A stretch of DNA of 33,173 bases from Paraburkholderia ribeironis (GCF_900019265.1 NZ_CYGX02000043.1:1-33173); one strand, 5' to 3'. Numbered from the stretch's first letter, positions 15,454-25,610 are shown. Notes: generated from the sequence alone by a model not told the origin. Made by a program: numbers and translations.

Positions 15454-18285
15454 ATGAATAGTCCAGCCGTTGAGTTTTACCCTGGCGCCCTTGTCTCGGC
15501 CAGAGGCCGCGAATGGATAGTGCTACCCGAGTCCGACACCGAGACGCTGCGCTTGCGGCCCTTGGGCGGCAGCGAAAAGGATGAGTCTCTGATTTACTTG
15601 CCCTTGGAACGTCAACCTGTCTGCCCGTCAATTTTCCCGTGGCCGACAGTAAGCCAGGCGCGCACTCATTCAGCCAGCCAGCTGCTGTTGGACGCGTTGC
15701 AGCTCAAGCTGCGAAGCGGAGCTGGGCCATTTCGGAGCTTCGGCAACATCGCGGTCGAGCCGCGCGCCTACCAGCTCGTACCGCTGTTGATGGCGTTGAA
15801 GCTGCCAATCGTTCGGCTGTTGATTGCAGATGACGTCGGCATCGGAAAGACAATCGAAGGCGCCCTGATTGCGAGAGAACTGCTCGACAGAGGTGAAATT
15901 CAACGGTTCGCGGTCCTATGTCCGCCGCATCTCTGCGAGCAGTGGCAGCACGAGCTGGCCGAGCGCTTCCATATCCAGGCCGTGATAGTGCGCACTGCGA
16001 CGGCTAACCGGCTGGAGCGCAACTTGCCGCCGGGTACATCGCTATTTGATGCACACCCATTCACGGTGGTCAGTCTGGACTACATCAAGTCCGAGCGGCG
16101 ACGCGAAGCTTTTCATCGCTTTTGTCCTGAGTTCGTTATCGTGGACGAAGCTCATACCTGCACACAGGGTGGACAAGCTCGTCAGCAGCGCTACCAACTG
16201 CTCAAGGGCCTTGCTGAAAGTGAAAATCGTCACATCGTGTTGCTGACGGCTACGCCGCACAGCGGCGACGAGGATGCATTTTTCAACCTGCTTGGCCTGT
16301 TGCGCCCAGATTTTACTCAGCTCAAGGATTTGCCGCAGGAAGCGCGCGCCGACTTGCGTGAGGACCTCTCACGACATTTTGTGCAACGCCGTCGCCCCGA
16401 CATCTCCGAATGGCAAGATGCATCGATGTTTCCGGAGCGGAAGACCAAGGAAGAAACATATCGATTGACCGGTGCTTGGGGACGATTGTTCAACGACGTA
16501 ATGGACTATGCGCGTGAGCTGGTAGAGCGCTCCGAAGGACAAGGGCTGCGCGAACAGCGCATGAATTGGTGGGCCGCTCTGGCTTTGCTGCGTTGCATAT
16601 CGTCGTCGCCAGCGGCAGCGGTCAACGCGCTACGCACCCGATTGGATGGTGGCGCAGGAGCCGAGGGAGCTGTTGAGCTGACTCTTGAGGAGGTGGAAGC
16701 GCAGGTCAGCGAGCGGGTGCTGGACGGCGTGGACGATGCACTGTCTGCTGATGACATCGAGCCGGCTGCGAAAACGGAAGATACCTCTCGACTGCAAGAA
16801 CTGATTGCTGCTGCGGAAAACCTGGCCGGTGCTGCCAATGACCCCAAACTCGCGAAGCTGCATGAGCACTTGATTGCACTGGTTAAGGAAGGATTCCAGC
16901 CTGTAGTTTTTTGCCGATACATTGCCACGGCGCATTATCTGGCTGACTTCCTGCGCAACAAATTCAAGGACGCGGCCGTAAAAGCCGTCACTGGAGAGCT
17001 TACTCCTGGGGAGCGTGAAGCTGCGGTCGCAGAATTGGGTGATACCGAAACACGTATTCTGGTCGCCACAGACTGCCTGTCGGAAGGGATTAACCTTCAA
17101 AACTTGTTCACGGCTGTCGTCCATTACGATTTGAGCTGGAACCCGACACGTCACGAACAGCGCGAAGGTCGCGTCGACCGATTTGGCCAAAAGGCGCACG
17201 AGGTACGCTGCACGATGCTTTACGGCGAGGACAATCCGGTCGATGGCGCGGTGTTGCAGGTCATCCTGCGAAAGGCTGAAAGCATTCGCAAGGAGCTCGG
17301 TGTCCTTGTCCCCATGCCAGACGACCAAGGAAAGCTCACTCAGGCTTTGCTTAACGCGGTATTGCTGCGCAAGAACCGCCAGTTTGGGGCTCACGCGCAA
17401 GCTGCCTTTGACTTCGGAGAGCCTGCCCAACAGATTGAAGCGGCTTGGCAAAGTGCGCGTGAAAAAGCTGCTAAAAATCGTTCAATTTTCGCCCAGCGCC
17501 GACTGAAACCTGATGATGTACTGCCCGAATGGCGCAAGTCGGCAGCCGTATTAGGCGGCGAGGAGGACGTGCAGCGTTTTGTTTCACGCGCGATGTCCCG
17601 GCTTGGTGCTGCGCTCGAACCGTACAAGCAACATTTCAAGGCGCACCTCGATACCCTACCAACTTCCCTTTGCGAGCGCCTAGCGGCGGAAGGCCTGACC
17701 GGCACGTTGCGCATCGATTTCAAGCAACCCGCTGCGCAGGGAGCCGTCTTTATTCAGCGTACACACCCGCTCGTATCGGCGCTTGCCGATACTTTGCTGG
17801 AGCAAGCGTTGGATAACGACATGAACGACGCAGACGGTATTGCTCGCGCCGGTGCTGCGTTTGTTGGCAACGTTAGTCTGAAAACCACCGTATTGCTTCT
17901 GCGTCTGCGGTACCAGCTTAGCGCCACTCGTGATAACCAAACCAGACTCATGTTGTGTGAAGAGACCGTCGCGGTTAGTGCCGTGGGAAGTGCTCCTTTG
18001 ACCGAAGTGAGCTCGTCAGATGTCCGCGAGCTTTTGGGTGCTCAAGCTGTACGCAACATGCCTCCGGTTGTCCGAGACAGGCATATCCAACAAGCGCTCG
18101 ACGCACTACCGAGATGGAAAGAGGCGCTGGAGGCTATCGCAGAGACGCGAGCCAATGGTTTGCTTGCCGACCATCGGCGCGTGCGAGAGGCATCGGAGGC
18201 TCGTGGTAGCTATCAGGTCACAGCGAGCTTGCCGGTCGATGTAATGGGGGTGTATGTGCTGGCCCCTGCGCCTGCGGGAGTATGA
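15454..18285 (+). CDS. SNF2/RapA-family helicase, DrmD-like
   Basis: A 943-aa SNF2-type superfamily 2 ATPase. Motifs in order are DDVGIGKT (Walker A, 126-133; the usual ADEMGLGKT variant), DEAH (231-234), TATPHSG, and the C-lobe motif VI-like block QREGRVDRFGQ (from Q569). The remainder, about residues 600-943, is helical and of unknown fold. The size and motifs match DrmD of class 1 DISARM and HepA/RapA-like helicases in other restriction systems. It starts two bases after the upstream gene and ends with a 4-base ATGA overlap with the methylase gene, so it is translated with them. Likely role: DNA translocation or remodelling on foreign DNA with the helicase-nuclease fusion. Catalytic residues appear intact. 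Confidence 0.88.
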   Translation: MNSPAVEFYPGALVSARGREWIVLPESDTETLRLRPLGGSEKDESLIYLPLERQPVCPSIFPWPTVSQARTHSASQLLLDALQLKLRSGAGPFRSFGNIAVEPRAYQLVPLLMALKLPIVRLLIADDVGIGKTIEGALIARELLDRGEIQRFAVLCPPHLCEQWQHELAERFHIQAVIVRTATANRLERNLPPGTSLFDAHPFTVVSLDYIKSERRREAFHRFCPEFVIVDEAHTCTQGGQARQQRYQLLKGLAESENRHIVLLTATPHSGDEDAFFNLLGLLRPDFTQLKDLPQEARADLREDLSRHFVQRRRPDISEWQDASMFPERKTKEETYRLTGAWGRLFNDVMDYARELVERSEGQGLREQRMNWWAALALLRCISSSPAAAVNALRTRLDGGAGAEGAVELTLEEVEAQVSERVLDGVDDALSADDIEPAAKTEDTSRLQELIAAAENLAGAANDPKLAKLHEHLIALVKEGFQPVVFCRYIATAHYLADFLRNKFKDAAVKAVTGELTPGEREAAVAELGDTETRILVATDCLSEGINLQNLFTAVVHYDLSWNPTRHEQREGRVDRFGQKAHEVRCTMLYGEDNPVDGAVLQVILRKAESIRKELGVLVPMPDDQGKLTQALLNAVLLRKNRQFGAHAQAAFDFGEPAQQIEAAWQSAREKAAKNRSIFAQRRLKPDDVLPEWRKSAAVLGGEEDVQRFVSRAMSRLGAALEPYKQHFKAHLDTLPTSLCERLAAEGLTGTLRIDFKQPAAQGAVFIQRTHPLVSALADTLLEQALDNDMNDADGIARAGAAFVGNVSLKTTVLLLRLRYQLSATRDNQTRLMLCEETVAVSAVGSAPLTEVSSSDVRELLGAQAVRNMPPVVRDRHIQQALDALPRWKEALEAIAETRANGLLADHRRVREASEARGSYQVTASLPVDVMGVYVLAPAPAGV

Positions 18286-21200
18286 GCATGGCACGCACGA
18301 ACGTCCACCAACTCGCCTACACCGCCATCCGTATCGAGGGTGGCCTAATTCCGGCGGACGAACTGACTCGGCTGACTGCGCTCAATGCGCCGGAAAAGAC
18401 CGAACAGACGGAAGCTTATTACAACATTCCGAAGGGCCTGAAGTTGCGCGATGAAGTCGCCCGCAACTTCAAAATTGCCCAGAACCTTTGGCAAGATTTT
18501 CAGCAGTTACGCCAACGGCAGGACGTGGACGCCTACGACGCGACGACACGAGACTTCCTTGTCCCGCTATTTCGCCACGCGCTCGGCTATACGGACCTTG
18601 CGCCCGTGACCAGCTTGCAAGCCACGAATAATGCGTACCACAGCTATCAAATCGGGCATGCGGCGTTGAACAGGCGGTTGCCCGTCGTTATAGCGGCGCA
18701 CAACCAATCGCTGGACTATTCGACCGAGCGATTTGGCGAGACCAACTCGGAGACTGGTCGCATTCGTCGCCGCAGTCCGTTCATGCTTGCGCAAGAGGCT
18801 CTCAACGCCACCGATGCTTCTTTGTGGGCAGTTGTTAGCAACGGCTTGACCCTGCGTATTCTTCGTGACAACCCGAGCCTAACGCGTCCCGCCTACGTTG
18901 AGGTGGACCTTGAGGCCATCTTCAATGAAGAGCTGTACTCCGACTTCACCGCCTTCTGGCTCTTGGTACACGTCAGTCGCTTCGGTCAGCCGGACACTGA
19001 GCCTGCAGATTGTCCATGGGAGCGTTGGTATGGCGCTGGTCAGCAGGCGGGCGTTACGGTACGGCAGAACCTCCGCTACCAGGTAGCAGATGCGTTGCGT
19101 TCGCTGGGAACTGGGTTCTTGAGAAACCCCGCCAACGCTACACTGCGTTCGCTCTTGCATGACCCGGAGCTCGGCAGCAACGCAAAGCAGGCCTTTTTTG
19201 AAGAGCTGTTGAGTCTCGTGTACCGACTCATCTTCCTCGCTACCGTGGAAGACCGTACCGACCCGAGCACCGGCCGCTCACTTATCTTCACGCCAGATGC
19301 CACGGAACAAGCTCAACAGCTATATCGGGCAGGCTACAGTCTGACTTGGTTACGCGAACGCGCGGCGCGGCGCAGCAGCCACGACACACACAGCGACCTC
19401 TGGCAGGCCCTTTCCATTACCTTTGATGGACTGGCATCCGGTCAACCTGCGCTGGGTCTGCCTGCTTTGGGGGGCTTGTTCCAAACCGAGCAGTGTCCCC
19501 TGCTCAATACTGCGCACATAGACAACCGCTACCTGTTGACGGCCGTTTTCCAGCTCGGATACTTCCGTCACCCTTCCGGTCTCACGCGTGTGAACTACCG
19601 CGATATGGGGGCCGAGGAACTAGGCAGTGTCTACGAGAGCCTGCTGGAGTTAGTCCCCGACATCCAAAGTCTCAGCCAGCCGCACGCGGCCAAGCTAGGT
19701 TTTGTAGGAGATGACGACGACGCCTCGAACAAGGGTAACGCGCGCAAGCTTACTGGCAGCTACTACACGCCTGACAGCCTGGTGCAGGAACTCATCAAGA
19801 GCGCACTGGAGCCCGTCATTGAACAGACGGTCAAAAACAACGCCAGCCGTCCAGTAGAGGCGCTGCTGCAGCTGACGGTGTGCGACCCGGCGTGCGGCAG
19901 TGGTCACTTCTTGCTGGCCGCCGCTCGTCGGATGGCCGACGAGGTAGCAAAGCTTCGCGCTGCACAGCACGGTGGCGCTCCCACGCCAACAGACTACCGC
20001 CACGCATTACGTGATGTGGTTGGTCATTGCATCTATGGCGTTGACAAAAACCCAATGGCTATCGCCTTGGCGAAAACCGCGCTATGGCTGGAGGCCTATA
20101 GTCCGGACCGACCTCTCACCTTCATTGACCATCACCTGCAGGTGGGCGATGCGTTACTGGGTGTGCTTGACCCGAAGATTCTCGAATACGGTATCCCAGA
20201 TGAGGCCTATAGCGTACTCAGTGGCGACGACAAGGCGACTGCCGGCGCACTAAAGAAGCAAAACAAGGCCGACCTGAAAAGTTGGAAACAGGTGGTGGCT
20301 AACGACCTCTTTGCGGCGAGCTCGTTGGCCACTGTCGCCGATGCGGTGGAGCACCTGGCCGACGACACGCTGGAAGGCATTGCAACCAAGCGCAATGCAT
20401 GGCACCAAGCGCATGTTTATGCCCTAGAGTCGACGCTGGCCAAGCTGGCAGACACCTATGTCGCCGCTTTCCTTGCACCTAAGGTGCCCGGAAACGCTGG
20501 TTTTGTCCCCTTGTCTGGATACTTGTGGGGCCTGTTACACAGCGATAGCCACAGCGGTCAGAACGCCGCTCTGGGCCAAGCCGTCTATGACCTGTGCCGC
20601 ACTAATAGCGTGTTCCATTGGTGGCTGGCGTTTCCGCAAATTGCAGCGCAGGGCGGATTTTCAGTCATGCTCGGCAATCCGCCATGGGAGCGGATAAAGC
20701 TGCAGGAAGAAGAGTTTTTTGCTACTCGCAGTCCCTTGGTGGCCGGCGCCAAAAACAAGGCTGAGCGAGCCCAGCGCATCGATTTGTTGCGCCGGGGGAT
20801 GTTGCTCCATACCTTGTACCCAGACCTGGAAGCAGCGGAAGGCCTGAGCCCGCCAAACTCTGCGGAAATGCAGCTCTATACCACATTCATTGCATCCCGC
20901 CGTGGTGCAGAGGCGGCAAGCCTCTATGCTCACGATGGCGGGCGCTACCCTTTGACCGGTGTAGGCGATGTCAATACCTACGCGCTGTTTGCCGAAACTT
21001 TTTTCCAACTGACAAGAATCGATGGCAGAGCGGGCTTCGTCGTGCCATCTGGCATAGCGACAGACGATTCCACCAAAGCGTTTTTTGGGACATTGGTGAA
21101 AAATCGTCGCCTGTATTCACTCTTGAGTTGCTATGAAATTAGACGATGGTTTCCTGGAACTGATGACAGGAAACCTTTTTGTATGTTGACGATTGGCGCT

Positions 21201-23435
21201 TCCGAGATGGCTAGGTTTGTCTGTGACCTAGAGAGAATTGATGATTTGAGCAAGTTGGATAAGTGGTACACGCTCAAGGCCAGTGAGTTCAAACTGCTCA
21301 ATCCCAACACTCTGACGCTACCGATATTTCGCAGCCAGCGCGACGCTGAGCTGACCAAAAAACTCTATAGTGCCGCGCCCGTGCTCATTCGTGAGGCTGT
21401 GGTCGATGGGGACGGCAAAGACGTCTGCGTTTTGGAGACTGAGGTGAATCCATGGGGCATCACCTTCCAGCGAATGATGGATATGTCGAACGACAGTTAT
21501 TTGTTCTCCGACCGCGCTACCGATTCCAATGGCACTGTTGTCCGAGTTCCGTTGTACGAAGCGAAGATGGTTCATCAATTCGACCACCGTTGGGCCACTT
21601 ACGTGGACAGTCCTGAAAAGCCCGGCGGGCTGGATACCGAAGACGTGAGCATCGAAAATAAAGGTTCACCTGTCTATGCGGCGCGCCCGCGTTACTGGGT
21701 GGACGAGCGCGAGGTCTTGGCGCGCATCGCCCGCGTGCCGAGTCGAGTAGCCAATGCGTGGCTTATCTGGCGCTATGCCACCGACGCGGTTCTGCCAAAC
21801 GAGGGTGGTGCTGACGAATTTTCCAAGTTGAACGAGCGACGCCAAGCGCTTACCTTGGTCTTGGCGGGCTGGGTGGCCGGAGCCATGTTCCGCCGTACTG
21901 TGACTTCAGACGCTACGTCGCGTCAGTCAGCCGCCAAGACGGCCGACCTATTCGATGAACCGCCTACCGTTGATGCAACCCCACGTAAGCTTGCGCAGGC
22001 ATCGATGTGGAGCGACAAAGCCGCCGTAGTGGCCTCGCAGGCTGTGGAGCGGGAGCTGGCGGGGCGATTCGCGGAGTTGGCAGATGCCCTGAAAGGTGAC
22101 GGCATCGCGGGAAAAAAAGCACTGGCCGCCTTCCAGAAATGGGCGCTTCAAGACGACCCGGCCGGAGGCCTGAGCGTCAGCGACGCAGAGCTGAATGAGC
22201 TGGAAGCGTTGCAAACGCCCAGAGCCAGCGGGTCTGCAACGCTGCCCTTGGAGTTCCTGGATGCCTGGATGGACCGGCGCAGTCCAAAGTGGTTGATGGG
22301 GTGGCGGGACATCTGCCGTTCGACCGATGAGCGCACCGTAATTGCATCCATCGTGCGGCGAGTCGGGGTGGGGCACAAAATGCCGGTCATCCGGTTCCCA
22401 TTGTCACTGTCGGCAGCTCACGCGGCGGCGTTATATGGCAACCTCTGTGCTTTAGTGCTGGACTACGCTGCTCGCCAGAAGGTCGGCGGTACGTCTCTAA
22501 CGTATCACTATCTCAAGCAGTTTCCCATTCTGCCTCCTGAACGCTACACCGCAGACGACCTGGTCTACATAGTCGCGCGCGTGTTGGAACTCACTCACAC
22601 GACATGCGATATGCAGGGTTGGGCCGACGAACTAACGGACGCGCTTCCTGACTGTGACCCACGCCCCGCCGAGTTGCGCCACACACCGTTGCCTCCGTTC
22701 ACATGGAACCCAGAGCGACGGGCTCAATTGCGCGCCGAACTCGACGCATACTACGCCCATCTGTACGGTCTAGACCGCGACGAACTGCGCTACATTCTCG
22801 ACCCGGCTGACGTCATGGGCGAAGACTACCCCAGTGAAACCTTCCGCGTGCTTAAAACCAACGAGATGCGCGCTTTTGGCGAATATCGCACTGGTCGTCT
22901 TGTCTTGGAGGCTTGGGACCGACTGGAAAGCATGGGATGGCGTGAAGTTCCCGCACCGTCACCCATCGACGTGCGGTATTCGAGTATCGGCATGATTCAA
23001 AGCGCCGAAGACGCGAAGCTCGCAGGGTTCATCGCGGCAGCCATTGGACAACGTGCGGACGGCATCACAACCGGCGAGTTACAGTCGACAGTGGCGCACG
23101 CTTCCCTTGCAGCAGAACTACTTGACGCCACGGAGGCGGAGCGACTCAGCCATATACTCGATTCTATCGATTGGCTCGAACCACCTGAGTCGCTTAGCCG
23201 CGTGCCAATCCTTGTTCAACGGCTGGAGGCGGCGGGAACTGTCGTCCGGAAGCGTGCCGGCTCCGAGTCAAGATTTGTTCGGGGAGACGCCGCTTTGCCA
23301 AACGACGTCGTCCACTTGCACGAACACGACGAACTAGCATGCCTGCTGTTGGAAGCGGAAGCTCGACGGCTCGCCGGCCAAACGAATAGCTCAGCAGTGC
23401 AAGAGCCTTCGAGAAAGGCTCAAGGCACGAGTTAG
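18282..23435 (+). CDS. Large Eco57I-type N6-adenine DNA methylase, DrmMI-like
   Basis: A 1717-aa methyltransferase. Motif X-like segment is TGSYYTPDSLV (Y494-P497), motif I (SAM binding) is DPACGSG (535-541) and motif IV (catalytic) is NPPW (799-802), giving an N6-adenine gamma-type order. The 257-residue gap between motifs I and IV is longer than usual and must hold an insertion. The N-terminal 480 residues resemble the N-terminal region of type IIG/ISP enzymes (SLWAVVSNGLTLRILRDN), but where an ExK nuclease triad would be expected the sequence reads VVIAAHNQSLD, so nuclease activity there looks absent. The C-terminal part (about 1300-1600) may be target recognition. The start ATG 18282 overlaps the previous stop (ATGA); ATG 18288 is the alternative. 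Inferred role: self-marking of host DNA for the helicase-nuclease system, as with DrmMI or PglX. Confidence 0.88.
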   Translation: MSMARTNVHQLAYTAIRIEGGLIPADELTRLTALNAPEKTEQTEAYYNIPKGLKLRDEVARNFKIAQNLWQDFQQLRQRQDVDAYDATTRDFLVPLFRHALGYTDLAPVTSLQATNNAYHSYQIGHAALNRRLPVVIAAHNQSLDYSTERFGETNSETGRIRRRSPFMLAQEALNATDASLWAVVSNGLTLRILRDNPSLTRPAYVEVDLEAIFNEELYSDFTAFWLLVHVSRFGQPDTEPADCPWERWYGAGQQAGVTVRQNLRYQVADALRSLGTGFLRNPANATLRSLLHDPELGSNAKQAFFEELLSLVYRLIFLATVEDRTDPSTGRSLIFTPDATEQAQQLYRAGYSLTWLRERAARRSSHDTHSDLWQALSITFDGLASGQPALGLPALGGLFQTEQCPLLNTAHIDNRYLLTAVFQLGYFRHPSGLTRVNYRDMGAEELGSVYESLLELVPDIQSLSQPHAAKLGFVGDDDDASNKGNARKLTGSYYTPDSLVQELIKSALEPVIEQTVKNNASRPVEALLQLTVCDPACGSGHFLLAAARRMADEVAKLRAAQHGGAPTPTDYRHALRDVVGHCIYGVDKNPMAIALAKTALWLEAYSPDRPLTFIDHHLQVGDALLGVLDPKILEYGIPDEAYSVLSGDDKATAGALKKQNKADLKSWKQVVANDLFAASSLATVADAVEHLADDTLEGIATKRNAWHQAHVYALESTLAKLADTYVAAFLAPKVPGNAGFVPLSGYLWGLLHSDSHSGQNAALGQAVYDLCRTNSVFHWWLAFPQIAAQGGFSVMLGNPPWERIKLQEEEFFATRSPLVAGAKNKAERAQRIDLLRRGMLLHTLYPDLEAAEGLSPPNSAEMQLYTTFIASRRGAEAASLYAHDGGRYPLTGVGDVNTYALFAETFFQLTRIDGRAGFVVPSGIATDDSTKAFFGTLVKNRRLYSLLSCYEIRRWFPGTDDRKPFCMLTIGASEMARFVCDLERIDDLSKLDKWYTLKASEFKLLNPNTLTLPIFRSQRDAELTKKLYSAAPVLIREAVVDGDGKDVCVLETEVNPWGITFQRMMDMSNDSYLFSDRATDSNGTVVRVPLYEAKMVHQFDHRWATYVDSPEKPGGLDTEDVSIENKGSPVYAARPRYWVDEREVLARIARVPSRVANAWLIWRYATDAVLPNEGGADEFSKLNERRQALTLVLAGWVAGAMFRRTVTSDATSRQSAAKTADLFDEPPTVDATPRKLAQASMWSDKAAVVASQAVERELAGRFAELADALKGDGIAGKKALAAFQKWALQDDPAGGLSVSDAELNELEALQTPRASGSATLPLEFLDAWMDRRSPKWLMGWRDICRSTDERTVIASIVRRVGVGHKMPVIRFPLSLSAAHAAALYGNLCALVLDYAARQKVGGTSLTYHYLKQFPILPPERYTADDLVYIVARVLELTHTTCDMQGWADELTDALPDCDPRPAELRHTPLPPFTWNPERRAQLRAELDAYYAHLYGLDRDELRYILDPADVMGEDYPSETFRVLKTNEMRAFGEYRTGRLVLEAWDRLESMGWREVPAPSPIDVRYSSIGMIQSAEDAKLAGFIAAAIGQRADGITTGELQSTVAHASLAAELLDATEAERLSHILDSIDWLEPPESLSRVPILVQRLEAAGTVVRKRAGSESRFVRGDAALPNDVVHLHEHDELACLLLEAEARRLAGQTNSSAVQEPSRKAQGTS

Positions 23436-23443
23436 GAAATCAC

Positions 23444-25438
23444 ATGACTCCTTGGCTCTCGGATTTTCCTGCTGTTCGTCGCTTGCCTCGGCTTTGGGTC
23501 GAGACTGTCTGGCTGCTCGAATCGCGAGAGCCACTCGTGGTTACGAGGAACATAGAGCTTCACCCCGGCCTCAATATTGTTTGGGCGCGGGAACCGGATT
23601 CTGCGCAAGCGTCGGGGCTTGCCAGTGCAGGCCATGGGGTCGGCAAGACGTCGCTGTGCCTTCTTTTGCGCTACGTACTCGGCGACGATGCCGGCGCCAT
23701 TACTGCGTTGCGCGAGAAGGCCGTCGCCGCTTTTCCCAAAGGCGGCATAGCAGCTAGGGTGCACATCGACGGAGTGGCATGGCTGGTCTTTCGGCCGTAC
23801 GGCGCGTATAGCCATTCGATTGCAAAGGAATGCGAGTTATTTGAAATGCTATTCGACGCTAACACGTCGAATGACTTCCAAGGCTACGTTTCCAGCCTGG
23901 AGATTGCCTCTATCGGCAGACTGACCGCCAAAACGCTACCCGGAACGAACCAACCTTTAGAGTGGCGACATCTCCTGGCCTGGTGCGTTAGAGACCAGAA
24001 GACGCGCTTCGACGGCTTCTTTCACTGGCGCGACGGGGAAGGGCTCGGATTTCGCCGGCCGCGAAGAGACCCTCCTCTGTTCGTGAATTCCGTACTCGGC
24101 CTCCTTGACTCCAGTCTCGACCAGTTGATTCGGGAGGTCGAGGCAACTCAGGCTGCGCTTGACCAACTGGAGAGCCGGATACCGGACCTGGAAAAGGAGC
24201 CCGAATTTGTGCTCGCACAGGTGGAGCGTCAGATAAGGCGGCTTGTGCAGGCAGGCGAAGACGAACCCGTATACGAGACCACGGTTGGTGCATCCCTGGA
24301 AGGCCGTTTCAAAGAAATGCTGGAAACGGCTCTTTTGAGAGAGGAAGAATTTGACCAGCAGTATCAGCAAGCGGAGGAAGAGTTGCTACAAGAGCAGCTG
24401 AAGCTTGCGTCGTTTAAAGGGGCAGCTGAGCGAGCTCGCCGCGAGCGCGACATTGCACGGTCAATCGTTGACGCCAACGAGCACGAATACAATCGCTTGA
24501 CGACGATGCGAAACCGCCTCGAAGGACTAAGCGGTCAGATGTGTGAGCACGGTCATATCGATTTCGCCGATTGCGAACACATAAGGCGACGAACGGCGTC
24601 GCAGAGCTTGCCTTGGCACATGGACGCGTTGGCAGCAAAGCGGAATGCCCCGCGAGTAGCCGCAGAGCTAAAGCAAGCGGAGAACGCTCTCGCGCAAGCA
24701 GAGACAACCGAACAAAATCAGCAGCAAATCGTCTCAGACGCGCGGGCCAACCTGCGTCGGCTGCAGGTTCGAATCGCTACTAGCGAAACAGCAAGGTCTC
24801 AGCTAAAGCAGCGCTGGGACGAATTCTTAGCTCTGGAATCGCAGCGAAAACAAGGCACGGACAGCCTGGAGCTGACCCGGGCGCGAACGAGGCAGAGGAC
24901 TCTCAACGAGGACGTAAGCAGATTGTTGTCGTCCCTCACGGTGCGCAGGTCTGAGCAGTCGTCGAGAGCCGAATCGATAAAGGCACTGACTCGTTGTGTT
25001 GCAGCCAGACTCTTGGGTGAGTCGGGCTATGGCCGGTTTATGCCGGACTCGGAGACTCGGCCTTTTGATGTATCTAAGGGCGGAGAGGCTTATCAGGTGC
25101 TTGAGGTTTTGCTCGGTGACATTGTCTGTCTCCTGGACGCAGCAACGTCGGAATCGAGCAATCATCCAGGGCTTCTCGTTCACGATTGTCCCCGTGAAGC
25201 AGACATGAGCGAGCGACTGTATCGGGACTTCTTCTTGACGGTCGCGGAAGCAGCTGACGAACTTGCAACGGGGGACGATGTGTCGTTTCAATATATCGTG
25301 ACGACCACTTCTGCGCCGCCCCCCGAATTGCAGAAGCCGGAATTCTTGGTTCTGGAGCTATTGCCGGGCAGACCCGAGACGATGCTGTTCAAGCGCGAGC
25401 TCATGCCGGTCCTTAACGGTCTCGAGGAGAGCACCTAG
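23444..25438 (+). CDS. SMC/Rad50-like ATPase with CEH...CEH hook-like motif
   Basis: A 664-aa protein, last gene of the core operon, starting 8 bases after the methylase stop. An N-terminal ATPase half carries Walker A GHGVGKT (63-69). Two coiled-coil arms (about residues 225-365 and 385-520) flank a central motif in which CEH occurs twice (367-369 and 377-379) with H371 between, a candidate metal-binding hinge that differs from the CxxC zinc hook of Rad50. The C-terminal half has a Walker B-like strand GLLVHDCPREAD (D581), in which the usual DEP is replaced by DCPRE (E585). No separate nuclease domain is visible. The family is known for DNA looping, end sensing or clamp formation. In this operon it probably senses DNA or regulates the helicase-nuclease. 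Standard DISARM has no such gene. The gene is close enough to be co-transcribed and probably belongs to the system. Confidence 0.78.
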   Translation: MTPWLSDFPAVRRLPRLWVETVWLLESREPLVVTRNIELHPGLNIVWAREPDSAQASGLASAGHGVGKTSLCLLLRYVLGDDAGAITALREKAVAAFPKGGIAARVHIDGVAWLVFRPYGAYSHSIAKECELFEMLFDANTSNDFQGYVSSLEIASIGRLTAKTLPGTNQPLEWRHLLAWCVRDQKTRFDGFFHWRDGEGLGFRRPRRDPPLFVNSVLGLLDSSLDQLIREVEATQAALDQLESRIPDLEKEPEFVLAQVERQIRRLVQAGEDEPVYETTVGASLEGRFKEMLETALLREEEFDQQYQQAEEELLQEQLKLASFKGAAERARRERDIARSIVDANEHEYNRLTTMRNRLEGLSGQMCEHGHIDFADCEHIRRRTASQSLPWHMDALAAKRNAPRVAAELKQAENALAQAETTEQNQQQIVSDARANLRRLQVRIATSETARSQLKQRWDEFLALESQRKQGTDSLELTRARTRQRTLNEDVSRLLSSLTVRRSEQSSRAESIKALTRCVAARLLGESGYGRFMPDSETRPFDVSKGGEAYQVLEVLLGDIVCLLDAATSESSNHPGLLVHDCPREADMSERLYRDFFLTVAEAADELATGDDVSFQYIVTTTSAPPPELQKPEFLVLELLPGRPETMLFKRELMPVLNGLEEST

Positions 25439-25610
25439 CATGGGGCGCAGAGCTGTCCCAGAAGGGCAACGAGCGACGTTCACGGCCTGTCGGGTCAATC
25501 TTAACGTTTCCGCGTCTGTCATTTCTTGCTGGTTTTCAGGAGCGATTCGATACTCTGATGGTCGCTTACGTTAAACGTGAATGGAACCACCGGTTGGTCG
25601 GAAAAAGAGT

